Assembly: GCA_014526335.1 (NCBI GenBank)
Contig: JACTAT010000340.1
Span: forward strand, 545,342-609,341
Direction: 5' to 3'
Source: Chrysaora quinquecirrha
Taxonomy: Eukaryota > Cnidaria > Scyphozoa > Semaeostomeae > Pelagiidae
DNA: 64,000 nt
Positions 46,850-58,295 of this stretch are shown here, in pieces. Numbering within the stretch: the first letter of the stretch is position 1; every line of letters begins with the position of its first letter. The notes beneath the pieces are model-generated. The model searched no databases, was not told the origin of the DNA, and worked only from the letters and a program-made list of their open reading frames with translations. Made by a program: the position numbers and the translations under genes.

Positions 46850-47310
46850 AGAATGTCTGTGCAGTACTGTGGAGGATATTCAGTACTGTAGAGGGTGTTC
46901 AGTACTGTGGGGGGATACCATCAGTACTGTGGAGGGATACCATCAGTACAGTGGAGGGACACCATCAGTACAGTGGAGGGTGTTCAGTACGTGTGAAAGG
47001 ATACCATCAGTACTGTGGGGGGATACCATCAGTACTGTGGAGGATATTCAGTACTTTGGAGGGATACCATCAATACTGTGGAAGGATACCATCAGTACTG
47101 TGGGGGGATACCATCAGTACTATGGGGGGATACCGTCAGTACTGTGGAGGATATTCAGTACTTTCGGGGGATACCAACAGTACTGTGGAGGATATTCAGT
47201 ACGGTGGAGGGATACCATCAGTACTGTGGAGGGATACCATCAGTACTGTGGGGGGATACCATCAGTACTGTGGAGGGTGTTCAGTACTGTGGAGGGGTAT
47301 CATAAGTAAT
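46850..47310 (+). repeat. Minisatellite array, left copy
   Basis: About twenty units of ~20-23 bp of the type GGATACCATCAGTACTGTGG, mixed with GGATATTCAGTACTGTGG and GGTGTTCAGTACTGTGG variants. All three forward frames stay open because of the repeat, so the Ser/Tyr/Gly-rich open frames here are not genes. Confidence 0.93.
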
Positions 47311-47351
47311 GTGTTGGGTTTGTTTTTGCTGAAGGAAGTTTTGAAAACAGA

Positions 47352-47798
47352 ATGGATCCAGATGTTTGTAATTATTTATTACGAGCACCAAATAAAAAGA
47401 GAACGATAGATTTTCCAACATTCCTGCGCGAAGAAATTAAAACCGAAGCGGAGTCTGTGAATGAGCTCGACACGGAGGACTTATCAGCAAGAAGAAAGCT
47501 ATTCTTCAGTGAAGATGATATTTCAGGCATCGATATATCTGGGATGGATCTTTCTTCAGATGAGGAAGGCGTTGATTTTGTGAGAGATGAAGGACAGGAG
47601 GAACAGTATTTTAATGACTGCAGCATAAATTCGGATGAACATTTTCTTAAAATATTTTCCCGTGCGATTCCAGCCCTTCGAGAAGCAGGAATTATAAGTG
47701 AGTTGTTTCGATTTTTCAAGATGGCTTCCGACAATGAATTTCCTATGAATAATATTGCGCTTTGGCTTTTCTTGGATGTAGTAAATTTTTCCATGTGA
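47352..47798 (+). CDS. Acidic protein of unknown family, first ORF of the block
   Basis: 148 codons starting MDPDVCNYLLRAPNKK, 40 bases after the minisatellite. Rich in Glu/Asp, with SGIDISGMDLSSDEEG and a C-terminal helical part (FSRAIPALREAGIISELFRF). It may be the N-terminal exon of the YqaJ gene downstream, since both are on the plus strand. I recognise no domain. Confidence 0.5.
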   Translation: MDPDVCNYLLRAPNKKRTIDFPTFLREEIKTEAESVNELDTEDLSARRKLFFSEDDISGIDISGMDLSSDEEGVDFVRDEGQEEQYFNDCSINSDEHFLKIFSRAIPALREAGIISELFRFFKMASDNEFPMNNIALWLFLDVVNFSM

Positions 47799-47966
47799 AA
47801 ATGTCAGTGGCATGCGTTATCGGAAGGAAACTATGCTATTTTGGTTATTTGGCTTTCTTCTTTTTCATGGGAAATGGTTAAGATTTAGCTGAGGAAAAAA
47901 ATTTTCAAGTTCATGTGTGGATGAAGATGACCCTAAAAACGAAACTTTAATCCAAGGGAGGAGGAT

Positions 47967-48594
47967 TTGACCATCAATTTTGCTGTACCTTCGGATAGAA
48001 TTATTCGCAGGTGTTTAGAGAAGAACGTTCGTGTGCCAAGGAGACTAGAGCCGGGTATAGTTAAGCCTGTATTTGAGTCGATCCCTCAATCCATCAAGGA
48101 CAGTGAACAGTTTATTCTCTCCTTTGATGGAAAACTTTTAAGAACAGGACTAACATCTGAAAACGGTGATATTGATATGGCGGGGATCGAAGAGGAACCA
48201 ACGTACGAGGAAAGAAAGGAAAGGCTTCAATGTGAGCTTAGGGGCTTAATTATATAAAAGCTACTCAAATTGATTCGATATCCTTCGAATCGGATTCTTG
48301 CTTTCACTCCATCGGAGTTTCTAATGCAGAAAGGATTACGCAATCCCTATCAAACATTGCAAAAGTTGTGTCGTCCAGAATAAAAGATGTCAGACATCTT
48401 AAACGAAGCAAGCTCTATAACATCAACTGCATGATTGAAGCTGCCGGTGGAGAAGAAAAATGGCGAAACAGCAAACTCGTAAATGCTATTTCCAGAGCAA
48501 AAATTGAAGTGTTTGCAAATGGAGCATTTCATCAAGAAATCTCTAGATTTAGATAAGGAAATATGTTTAGTAGCAAGAGCAAAGAATTGTCAAG
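47967..48594 (+). CDS. YqaJ gene upstream exon (unit 1)
   Basis: Reading begins MTINFAVPSDRIIRRCLEKN, continues through ILSFDGKLLRTGL, and after a frame change in a GGGG run at ~48240 continues NYIKATQIDSISFESDSC to the donor CAAG/GTATGT at 48594. A second shift near 48535 is needed. It is joined in phase 1 to the exon at 49104. Unknown domain. Repeated at 52586-53213 in unit 2. Confidence 0.55.
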
Positions 48595-49103
48595 GTATGT
48601 TTTTATTTCCTACTTTTTAAACGTTTTAACCTTGAATGAACGCCCTGGTGTAGCTATATTCATTTCACCGACTTTTAAGGAGAGTACTCGTTACTAATAA
48701 ACAAGCCGATAAGTTTCTTACGTCTAGGATATATCTTTTCTTTAAATAGTAAAAGCTAAGCTAAGGTAGATTTGTGATACTGTTTTCAGTTTCTGTATTT
48801 TATAGTCATTTGAGGGGGCGTTGAAGATATCCCTTTCCTATCATCCTATCCCTGGTCCTATCATCTCCAAACTCTTTATGCAGAAAGGGATTTAAAATGG
48901 CGTTTAAGCGAGTAACACAGAATTCTAGCATTGGTAATAGCAGCATCGTGTCAGGTACCTATAACTTTTATAAAGATGAGGTTCAAATAGACACCAGTGT
49001 TGCTTTCTACTTGTCATGACAACAAGTTATAAAATTTCTTCAAAAGTGGCAGAAGTCTCCTAAGTTCTGCGGCCAAATGTTAACTTGTTATTTTTGCTCT
49101 CAG

Positions 49104-50088
49104 GAACTCCAGAATCATTGGTAAGTTGTAATGAAATCGATTTGTCGAAATGGATGGTGCAGTTGAAAGATCCTGCTGAAATTCTACCAGAATTTCTAAA
49201 CCCACTTACAACAAAGCAAGGTACTGCGCCTTGGTTTCAACTTCGCAATGCAGCTATTTTTACAGGAAGCACAATATACACCGGACTTGGATTGAAGCTA
49301 TTTAAAGATAAGGTTGCCTTTTTGAATGAGAAACTCCGTGCAAAAAAGCAAGACAAAAATACAATTGCTGCAAATGAATGCGCAGAAGAATCAGCTACTG
49401 ATTTAGAAAGGCCTTTGAATGAACCTGAAGAAACGAATGTAACTCTGGAACAGCGTCTTCAATGGGGGAAAGACAATGAAATAAACGGTGTTGCAACACT
49501 AGTCAGCTTTGGCTTACCAATGTTTTATCCGGGAACAACTTTCGTTGAGTGTGGAGCATCTTTTATTTCCAAAGAAATGGGTGAAGGATATCTCGCCGAA
49601 GTATCTGCTGATGGTCTTATATGTAAAGCTGACATTGTGAACGGTATGCTGTATGAATGCATATCCAAGGTAGAAATTAAGTGCCCTTTTCCAGACAACA
49701 GTGCTTTTCAGAAGCTGCCTGTCTATTACGAAATTCCCAAGTACTACGCCTTGCAAGTTCTTGCAGAGATGGAAGCGTTTCCAAAAGTTCAAGAAGTTTT
49801 GTTTGTCTGCTATTCACTCAAAAGCACGGTTATGTTTCTTGTATCACACAACAAGGAGCTATGGGAATCTCCGAAAAAAGAAATGACTGAACTGTTGGAA
49901 AGCCTTCAGCAAGTGCTAATTTCATCCAAGAGATCGATACGCTGTAAAGAAGAATTGCCCATTGAAATAAAAAAAATTTTAGATTCTTGCGTGGAGCTGT
50001 TGTTGAGGTCCCATCAGTCATCAATCAAGTTGATGCAGCAAATCATGGCAAAACAGTCAGGAGTGAATGTGTCATGTCTCCATATATA
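49104..50088 (+). CDS. YqaJ-type nuclease exon (unit 1)
   Basis: After CTCTCAG at 49103 the frame runs GTPESLVSCNEIDLSKW and then a YqaJ/lambda-exonuclease-like domain: GTAPWFQLRNAAIFTGSTIY (the R...TGS block), WGKDNEINGVATL with a likely catalytic Glu, VSADGLICKAD with the Asp, and KVEIKCPFP with the E-x-K pair. These are the metal-binding residues of this nuclease fold. Intact ISL2EU elements also encode a YqaJ protein, but this one is not linked to a SWIM domain. In unit 1 a missing G at ~50006 shifts the frame shortly before a mariner insertion at 50089; unit 2 keeps the frame. Confidence 0.8.
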
Positions 50089-51686
50089 CAGGGTGGCCCA
50101 AAAAAAAGGGACCCCCCTAGGTAAATAATTTTTAATTTATTTTTCGTAGGTGGGAATTACATGAAATTTATAATACTTAATATTCAACTCAAGTGAGATA
50201 TTTCTTGGAAATATTGTGATGTTATTGGTTAGCAACCCAGAATAAATTGACTTCAAAACTTTTCTATCCGAAAACATACTGTAACAAAATTTGCAACTTC
50301 ATTACGCAACAAAACAGAAAATCAACAACTCATTCATATGTCAAATTATGTGTTCAAAATGTCCTCTGTCTTGCTCAATGCACTTTTCTAATCTTGCTGG
50401 CCATGCGTTAATGGCCCTGGCAATTTTACGTTGGGGCAATGATTCCCATCCAAGCACGATAGCAGTACGCAATGATGGAATATCATGCACGTTGTTTTCA
50501 TGCACATAGACGAGCTTGCTTAGAGAATCCCAAATTGAATAGTCCAAGGGATTTAAATCAGGGCTATTTGCCGGCCATTGATCTTTTTTAATAAAATCAG
50601 GAACATTTACTTCAAGGAAATCCTGAGTAGAGCGCGCAGTATGACATCTGGCACCATCTTGCTGGATTGTAAAATTTTCGCCAGATATCGCGCGTATATT
50701 TAGCAGATGCTGCTGCAAAATTTCTTGATAGTACACAGCATTCAATCTTTCACCTTGCTCGATGAAAACAAGAGGAATCTTTCCCATGATTGAAACAAAT
50801 GCTGAAACCATTACTTTGGGTGAAAACGTTGGTTGCTGGTGAAGCAGTCTTTCTGGGGAAACATCACGCTTTTGTCCTGCTAATGAATAAATTCTCTGGT
50901 TCTGGCTGTTTAAAGGAGGGGAAACAGTGAAGGATTTCTCATCGCTAAACCATATTCTCCTGATTGCTCTGTTGTCGGGGAACCTTGCCAATAGATCAGG
51001 AACCCTTATTTGCCTTTGTAAGATGTGGGGGCCCTCAAGCTTTTGCACTTTAATCCGCTTAAAAACATTCATCTGGAGGTCATTCTTAACGACGCGTTGA
51101 ACTGTACTTCTTGAAATCCCGGTATTTCGTTCTATCATTCTTGGAGACATATGTTCACCGGGTTCTTCTTGACTTAAAATCAACTCCTGAATCGCATTAA
51201 CATTTTCTTCAGTTCGCGCTGTCCGTGGACGACCGCTACCCACTCTTCTTTCAATGCTACCGGTCTCATCGATTTTCCTAATCAACTTCGCAACACCACC
51301 CATCGTCCAATTTTTGTTAGGGAACTCTGCTAAAATTCTTTTTCTTCCCCATCCTTTTTCAATTCTTAAATTCTTTATTAGGTGTTTATCTTCTACTGAT
51401 ATTGTAGGCATCTTGCTTTACATGGAATAATTTGCAAAAATGCTTGTTTTCCTTGTTCACTGTCGTGATCAATTGTCAATTTTTCCCGCCAAAACAGCAG
51501 TTTTTGGGACATCATTAGTTTAACGTCTAATTGCGCCGAGATGGATGCTCTTATCATCACCATATTTCCAAGAAATATCTCAATTGTGTTGAATATCAAG
51601 TATTATAAATTTCATGTAATTCCCACTTCCGAAAAATAAATTAAAAATTATTTACCTAGGGGGGTCCCTTTTTTTGGGCCACCCTG
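50089..51686 (-). mobile_element. DD37D mariner, copy 1
   Basis: 1598 bp with TIRs of about 130 bp starting CAGGGTGGCCC; TA at 50087-50088 and 51687-51688. It splits the YqaJ/transposase-like gene at a TATATA site. Confidence 0.95.
50341..51411 (-). CDS. Mariner transposase, DD37D type
   Basis: 356 codons, intact. Two N-terminal helix-turn-helix regions (WGRKRILAEFPNKNWTMGGV; GISRSTVQRVVKND) joined by a GRPR-like linker (GSGRPRTART). Catalytic triad: Asp in WFSDEKSF, Asp in QQDGARCHTA, third Asp in SPDLNPLDYSIWD, with 37 residues between the last two. This spacing marks the maT/DD37D group. Cut-and-paste transposase acting in the nucleus on its own 130-bp TIRs. All key residues are present. 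Confidence 0.95.
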   Translation of the reverse strand: MPTISVEDKHLIKNLRIEKGWGRKRILAEFPNKNWTMGGVAKLIRKIDETGSIERRVGSGRPRTARTEENVNAIQELILSQEEPGEHMSPRMIERNTGISRSTVQRVVKNDLQMNVFKRIKVQKLEGPHILQRQIRVPDLLARFPDNRAIRRIWFSDEKSFTVSPPLNSQNQRIYSLAGQKRDVSPERLLHQQPTFSPKVMVSAFVSIMGKIPLVFIEQGERLNAVYYQEILQQHLLNIRAISGENFTIQQDGARCHTARSTQDFLEVNVPDFIKKDQWPANSPDLNPLDYSIWDSLSKLVYVHENNVHDIPSLRTAIVLGWESLPQRKIARAINAWPARLEKCIEQDRGHFEHII

Positions 51687-52147
51687 TATTTCCCTGTAGG
51701 GAAAACTATACGCCAAAGTCTTATACGATCAGTGGCATCATGGACTTAGTTGATCGGCTGAAGCAAATTTTGGAGCAAGGCTATCATTTGTCCCGGATCA
51801 AGGCTCAGGAGCTCTTTGTCGCCTTACTCACACGTGCTTATAGAATGTATGATCCAGAGGCACCACATTGGTTTCCTGTTTTTTTATGGATGTAAAGGAA
51901 AGTCTTTCAGTCAAGCTGAAAAACGAAGGGCCTACGATGTGATTCTAGACAACTGCATAAGCCATGGATGTGATGTTTTAGCGACCTCTTTTGATGGCGA
52001 ATTCTACAGTCTCCTGGTTGAAGACTCTGCAGGTAAACCCCTCACTCTGATACAACTGCAACATGCTGTATTTGATTATGTAAAAAGGATTGAAAAGAGG
52101 CAGATTAATCGTAATATCGTTGACATAGCATGCAGTCAGCTGAATTA
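51687..52147 (+). CDS. Transposase-like region, first part (unit 1)
   Basis: Continues the YqaJ reading frame past the mariner: DLVDRLKQILEQGYHLSR, then (after a run of seven T at ~51880) YGCKGKSFSQAEKRRAYDVI, LATSFDGEFYSLLVED and GKPLTLIQLQHAVFDYVKR. The Asp in TSFDGEF could be the first residue of an RNase-H-fold triad. The T run has 7 bases here and 5 in unit 2, while 6 would keep the frame open. Several shorter, frame-broken pieces follow to 52440. Confidence 0.55.
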
Positions 52148-52585
52148 AATGAATCTTAACGAACTTGCTTCTGAGTATAGACTGACAGGAACTGTAACTC
52201 TCTCTGAATTGCAACGGCTAAAGATCTTGAAATAGCAACCAAGAAATGTCGTACAGCTAGAAAGGTTCAAAAGAAGGCTCAGCCAGTGGAATCTGGTTGA
52301 GACGAAGTCCAAGGCAAAAGCAGAAAGCAAAAGCAAAGTAAAAAAGCCTTCGAAATTGAAGCCAAGTAATCCGAAACGTTTAAGTCAACTCGCCAAAACA
52401 GCCTTCAAAAAAACATCTTAGCTACTAAAAAGCAGCACTGAACATGTAATATGCACAGTTGATCTGGCCTGTCAGATTACAAGAATGGAAAGATCAGAGC
52501 CCCGTAGCTGAGGAAAAAAATTTTCAAGTTCATGTGTGGATGAAGATGACCCTAAAAACGAAACTTTAATCCAAGGGAGGAGGAT

Positions 52586-53213
52586 TTGACCATCAATTTT
52601 GCTGTACCTTCGGATAGAATTATTCGCAGGTGTTTAGAGAAGAACGTTCGTGTGCCAAGGAGACTAGAGCCGGGTATAGTTAAGCCTGTATTTGAGTCGA
52701 TCCCTCAATCCATCAAGGACAGTGAACAGTTTATTCTCTCCTTTGATGGAAAACTTTTAAGAACAGGACTAACATCTGAAAACGGTGATATTGATATGGC
52801 GGGGATCGAAGAGGAACCAACGTACGAGGAAAGAAAGGAAAGGCTTCAATGTGAGCTTAGGGGCTTAATTATATAAAAGCTACTCAAATTGATTCGATAT
52901 CCTTCGAATCGGATTCTTGCTTTCACTCCATCGGAGTTTCTAATGCAGAAAGGATTACGCAATCCCTATCAAACATTGCAAAAGTTGTGTCGTCCAGAAT
53001 AAAAGATGTCAGACATCTTAAACGAAGCAAGCTCTATAACATCAACTGCATGATTGAAGCTGCCGGTGGAGAAGAAAAATGGCGAAACAGCAAACTCGTA
53101 AATGCTATTTCCAGAGCAAAAATTGAAGTGTTTGCAAATGGAGCATTTCATCAAGAAATCTCTAGATTTAGATAAGGAAATATGTTTAGTAGCAAGAGCA
53201 AAGAATTGTCAAG
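52586..53213 (+). CDS. YqaJ gene upstream exon (unit 2)
   Basis: Same sequence as 47967-48594, including the frame break in the GGGG run, which therefore predates the duplication or is a repeated consensus error. Donor CAAG/GTATGT at the end. Confidence 0.55.
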
Positions 53214-53722
53214 GTATGTTTTTATTTCCTACTTTTTAAACGTTTTAACCTTGAATGAACGCCCTGGTGTAGCTATATTCATTTCACCGACTTTTAAGGA
53301 GAGTACTCGTTACTAATAAACAAGCCGATAAGTTTCTTACGTCTAGGATATATCTTTTCTTTAAATAGTAAAAGCTAAGCTAAGGTAGATTTGTGATACT
53401 GTTTTCAGTTTCTGTATTTTATAGTCATTTGAGGGGGCGTTGAAGATATCCCTTTCCTATCATCCTATCCCTGGTCCTATCATCTCCAAACTCTTTATGC
53501 AGAAAGGGATTTAAAATGGCGTTTAAGCGAGTAACACAGAATTCTAGCATTGGTAATAGCAGCATCGTGTCAGGTACCTATAACTTTTATAAAGATGAGG
53601 TTCAAATAGACACCAGTGTTGCTTTCTACTTGTCATGACAACAAGTTATAAAATTTCTTCAAAAGTGGCAGAAGTCTCCTAAGTTCTGCGGCCAAATGTT
53701 AACTTGTTATTTTTGCTCTCAG

Positions 53723-54708
53723 GAACTCCAGAATCATTGGTAAGTTGTAATGAAATCGATTTGTCGAAATGGATGGTGCAGTTGAAAGATCCTGCTGAAA
53801 TTCTACCAGAATTTCTAAACCCACTTACAACAAAGCAAGGTACTGCGCCTTGGTTTCAACTTCGCAATGCAGCTATTTTTACAGGAAGCACAATATACAC
53901 CGGACTTGGATTGAAGCTATTTAAAGATAAGGTTGCCTTTTTGAATGAGAAACTCCGTGCAAAAAAGCAAGACAAAAATACAATTGCTGCAAATGAATGC
54001 GCAGAAGAATCAGCTACTGATTTAGAAAGGCCTTTGAATGAACCTGAAGAAACGAATGTAACTCTGGAACAGCGTCTTCAATGGGGGAAAGACAATGAAA
54101 TAAACGGTGTTGCAACACTAGTCAGCTTTGGCTTACCAATGTTTTATCCGGGAACAACTTTCGTTGAGTGTGGAGCATCTTTTATTTCCAAAGAAATGGG
54201 TGAAGGATATCTCGCCGAAGTATCTGCTGATGGTCTTATATGTAAAGCTGACATTGTGAACGGTATGCTGTATGAATGCATATCCAAGGTAGAAATTAAG
54301 TGCCCTTTTCCAGACAACAGTGCTTTTCAGAAGCTGCCTGTCTATTACGAAATTCCCAAGTACTACGCCTTGCAAGTTCTTGCAGAGATGGAAGCGTTTC
54401 CAAAAGTTCAAGAAGTTTTGTTTGTCTGCTATTCACTCAAAAGCACGGTTATGTTTCTTGTATCACACAACAAGGAGCTATGGGAATCTCCGAAAAAAGA
54501 AATGACTGAACTGTTGGAAAGCCTTCAGCAAGTGCTAATTTCATCCAAGAGATCGATACGCTGTAAAGAAGAATTGCCCATTGAAATAAAAAAAATTTTA
54601 GATTCTTGCGTGGAGCTGTTGTTGGAGGTCCCATCAGTCATCAATCAAGTTGATGCAGCAAATCATGGCAAAACAGTCAGGAGTGAATGTGTCATGTCTC
54701 CATATATA
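53723..54708 (+). CDS. YqaJ-type nuclease exon (unit 2)
   Basis: Same domain and motifs as the unit 1 exon. Here the frame is kept through LLLEVPSVINQVDAANHGK and SECVMSPYI up to the mariner, and it resumes in frame beyond it (SCRENYTPKSYT at ~56307). This copy is adjacent to the rest of the gene and so is the one more likely to represent its natural structure. Confidence 0.8.
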
Positions 54709-56304
54709 CAGGGTGGCCCAAAAAAAAGGGACCCCCCTAGGTAAATAATTTTTAATTTATTTTTCGTAGGTGGGAATTACATGAAATTTATAATACTTAA
54801 TATTCAACTCAAGTGAGATATTTCTTGGAAATATTGTGATGTTATTGGTTAGCAACCCAGAATAAATTGACTTCAAAACTTTTCTATCCGAAAACATACT
54901 GTAACAAAATTTGCAACTTCATTACGCAACAAAACAGAAAAATCAACAACTCATTCATATGTCAAATTATGTGTTCAAAATGTCCTCTGTCTTGCTCAAT
55001 GCACTTTTCTAATCTTGCTGGCCATGCGTTAATGGCCCTGGCAATTTTACGTTGGGGCAATGATTCCCATCCAAGCACGATAGCAGTACGCAATGATGGA
55101 ATATCATGCACGTTGTTTTCATGCACATAGACGAGCTTGCTTAGAGAATCCCAAATTGAATAGTCCAAGGGATTTAAATCAGGGCTATTTGCCGGCCATT
55201 GATCTTTTTTAATAAAATCAGGAACATTTACTTCAAGGAAATCCTGAGTAGAGCGCGCAGTATGACATCTGGCACCATCTTGCTGGATTGTAAAATTTTC
55301 GCCAGATATCGCGCGTATATTTAGCAGATGCTGCTGCAAAATTTCTTGATAGTACACAGCATTCAATCTTTCACCTTGCTCGATGAAAACAAGAGGAATC
55401 TTTCCCATGATTGAAACAAATGCTGAAACCATTACTTTGGGTGAAAACGTTGGTTGCTGGTGAAGCAGTCTTTCTGGGGAAACATCACGCTTTTGTCCTG
55501 CTAATGAATAAATTCTCTGGTTCTGGCTGTTTAAAGGAGGGGAAACAGTGAAGGATTTCTCATCGCTAAACCATATTCTCCTGATTGCTCTGTTGTCGGG
55601 GAACCTTGCCAATAGATCAGGAACCCTTATTTGCCTTTGTAAGATGTGGGGGCCCTCAAGCTTTTGCACTTTAATCCGCTTAAAAACATTCATCTGGAGG
55701 TCATTCTTAACGACGCGTTGAACTGTACTTCTTGAAATCCCGGTATTTCGTTCTATCATTCTTGGAGACATATGTTCACCGGGTTTTTCTTGACTTAAAA
55801 TCAACTCCTGAATCGCATTAACATTTTCTTCAGTTCGCGCTGTCCGTGGACGACCGCTACCCACTCTTCTTTCAATGCTACCGGTCTCATCGATTTTCCT
55901 AATCAACTTCGCAACACCACCCATCGTCCAATTTTGTTAGGGAACTCTGCTAAAATTCTTTTCTTCCCATCCTTTTCAATTCTTAAATTCTTTATTAGGT
56001 GTTTATCTTCTACTGATATTGTAGGCATCTTGCTTTACATGGAATAATTTGCAAAAATGCTTGTTTTCCTTGTTCACTGTCGTGATCAATTGTCAATTTT
56101 TCCCGCCAAAACAGCAGTTTTTGGGACATCATTAGTTTAACGTCTAATTGCGCCGAGATGGATGCTCTTATCATCACCATATTTCCAAGAAATATCTCAC
56201 TTGTGTTGAATATCAAGTATTATAAATTTCATGTAATTCCCACTTACGAAAAATAAATTAAAAATTATTTACCTAGGGGGGTCCCTTTTTTTTGGGCCAC
56301 CCTG
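54709..56304 (-). mobile_element. DD37D mariner, copy 2
   Basis: 1596 bp, same TIRs and same insertion point as copy 1, so it was duplicated with its host segment. TA at 54707-54708 and 56305-56306. Confidence 0.95.
54962..56030 (-). pseudogene. Mariner transposase copy 2, 5' frame breaks
   Basis: The catalytic domain is intact (same triad as copy 1). Near 55930-55975 the T, C and A runs are shorter than in copy 1 (for example CAATTTTG against CAATTTTTG; CTTTTCTTCCCATCC against CTTTTTCTTCCCCATCC), so the N-terminal helix-turn-helix is out of frame. All the differences are in homopolymers, so this may be a sequencing artefact. Confidence 0.85.
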
Positions 56305-56306
56305 TA

Positions 56307-56762
56307 TTTCCTGTAGGGAAAACTATACGCCAAAGTCTTATACGATCAGTGGCATCATGGACTTAGTTGATCGGCTGAAGCAAATTTTGGAGCAAGGCTA
56401 TCATTTGTCCCGGATCAAGGCTCAGGAGCTCTTTGTCGCCTTACTCACACGTGCTTATAGAATGTATGATCCAGAGGCACCACATTGGTTTCCTGTTTTT
56501 ATGGATGTAAAGGAAAGTCTTTCAGTCAAGCTGAAAAACGAAGGGCCTACGATGTGATTCTAGACAACTGCATAAGCCATGGATGTGATGTTTTAGCGAC
56601 CTCTTTTGATGGCGAATTCTACAGTCTCCTGGTTGAAGACTCTGCAGGTAAACCCCTCACTCTGATACAACTGCAACATGCTGTATTTGATTATGTAAAA
56701 AGGATTGAAAAGAGGCAGATTAATCGTAATATCGTTGACATAGCATGCAGTCAGCTGAATTA
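56307..56762 (+). CDS. Transposase-like region, first part (unit 2)
   Basis: Equivalent to 51687-52147. In frame with the YqaJ exon across the mariner. The frame breaks at a run of five T near 56498, then resumes at YGCKGKSF and ends after DIACSQLN at 56762. Confidence 0.55.
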
Positions 56763-57073
56763 AATGAATCTTAACGAACTTGCTTCTGAGTATAGACTGA
56801 CAGGAACTGTAACTCTCTCTGAATTGCAACGGCTAAAGATCTTGAAATAGCAACCAAGAAATGTCGTACAGCTAGAAAGGTTCAAAAGAAGGCTCAGCCA
56901 GTGGAATCTGGTTGAGACGAAGTCCAAGGCAAAAGCAGAAAGCAAAAGCAAAGTAAAAAAGCCTTCGAAATTGAAGCCAAGTAATCCGAAACGTTTAAGT
57001 CAACTCGCCAAAACAGCCTTCAAAAAACCATCTTAGCTACTAAAAAGCAGCACTGAACATGTAATATGCACAG

Positions 57074-57901
57074 TTGATCTGGCCTGTCAGATTACAAGAA
57101 TGGAAAGATCAGAGCCCCGTAGCTCATGGTATGCATGGCTTTCCGGAAACATGGTTCTGCGTTCCTGAATTTAGCAAAAAACGCCAAAAAATAGAATTCA
57201 ATGTCTGGGACTCAACTCATTTGCTCACGAATCTAAGACGCGTTGTATGCTCTTCCAGTACGAACGATGTGAAAAGAAATGCTTGGTTACGTGCTGCTGA
57301 CGATCCATTGGTTAAGCTAAAGCGTCAGATGGTTGAGGATCTACCAGTCAAGCAAGACATAGGGTTTGCGCTTTCAACATTTGCATCTGATGCTGAAGAG
57401 GCAATGAAAAGAAAAGGATTTCACAATGAGGCAAATTTTTGTCGTCTGGTTAAAAACTGGTGGTATGCAGAAGATGAACCTGGCTTATCTGCAAAGACAA
57501 GGGTGAAGTTCGGACTAGAACTTAGAGATTACTTTTTGCAGGACGTCAATTTCAAAAATTTTCCTCCGTTCACGGATAATGTGATAAGTAACAATGCTCT
57601 ATTCGATTTACTTTTAATATTTCACTGAATTCTCCATTAAAGCGGCTTTTCACGATGTCATTGCAAGGACTATCCGACTTTGTGTGTCAATTTTCTTACA
57701 GGATTTTCAAGGAAACTGTTTGAAGGGTTCGTTGCAAATATCGATTCGAAGATACAATTGCATGGCTTGGCTAAGAATTGTTATAACACTCGAGCAGTGT
57801 CCACCGTAATTTCTGAAAACTTCTTCAGTTCATTAATTGAGCTAGATACCAGTAGAACAGGCTACCTGCGAGCAGAAGACGTCCCAAGATGTATGGGCGC
57901 T
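57074..57901 (+). CDS. Transposase-like region, second part (single copy)
   Basis: Two exons. 57074-57587: WPVRLQEWKDQSPVAHGMHG, NVWDSTHLLTNLRRVVC, then NEANFCRLVKNWWYAEDEPG and ELRDYFL. 57702-57901 after TTTTCTTACAG: FSRKLFEGFVANIDSK, VSTVISENFFSSLIELD and YLRAEDVPR. The WDSTHLLTNLRR, FCRLVKNWW and ISENFFSSLI blocks resemble the second Asp, the Asn-Trp-Phe insertion and the Glu block of P-element/THAP9-type transposases. This comparison is from memory and needs a profile search. A MITE cuts the frame at 57902. Confidence 0.5.
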
Positions 57902-58295
57902 GGGGTGGCTATTTCCATTATTCGTTATACTAGACGTGCCGCCCAAATGGGTAACTTTTTCAGCTCGAATTTCCCTACATATGGGTTGATTTTTCGTAAA
58001 GAATCTCTACACATGGGTAGTGAAATTTAGAAAACATTTTTGACATGCATTGCTTTGGAAAGCCTGATAAAAGTGCGTTCTAGTTTTCAGCGCAAATGCC
58101 TTTTCGCCGCATTTAGAGCTGCGTCAGGCGTTAAATTGGGTTCAAACATTTGAGATATTGGTACAAATGGGTAAAAAATTTCGTTGTTTTTTCTATACAT
58201 GGGTACCACGACGGACAAAATTTGTCGGTAGACATAGGTGGGTTTGGAAAAACTGGGCGGCACGTCTAGTCACTTGAACAATGAAGTACCCCCCG
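57902..58295. mobile_element. ~395-bp MITE, copy 2
   Basis: Inverted copy of 4083-4480, with the same nested inverted pairs (TACTAGACGTGCCGCCCA at ~57938; GGCGGCACGTCTAGT at ~58256; AAGTACCCCCCGGA at the end). It interrupts the transposase-like gene. Confidence 0.8.

Larger units (their letters stand above)
47888..52506. repeat. Tandem duplication, unit 1 (4619 bp)
   Basis: From GCTGAGGAAAAA to the CCGTA just before the same word at 52507. Nearly identical to unit 2; the differences I see are mostly one-base length changes. It contains the YqaJ exons, a mariner and the start of the transposase-like region. The junction has TAGCT microhomology. Confidence 0.95.
52507..57121. repeat. Tandem duplication, unit 2 (4615 bp)
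   Basis: Head-to-tail copy of 47888-52506, ending CCGTA before GCTCATGG, where the single-copy remainder of the gene begins. YqaJ exons at 52586-53213 and 53723-54708, intron 53214-53722. Confidence 0.95.

Noticed and set aside
46846..47409. Three overlapping long open frames with repeated YHQYCGG-like peptides
   Set aside because: They are translations of a 20-23-bp minisatellite in all three frames; no codon preference and the inverse array shows the same effect.
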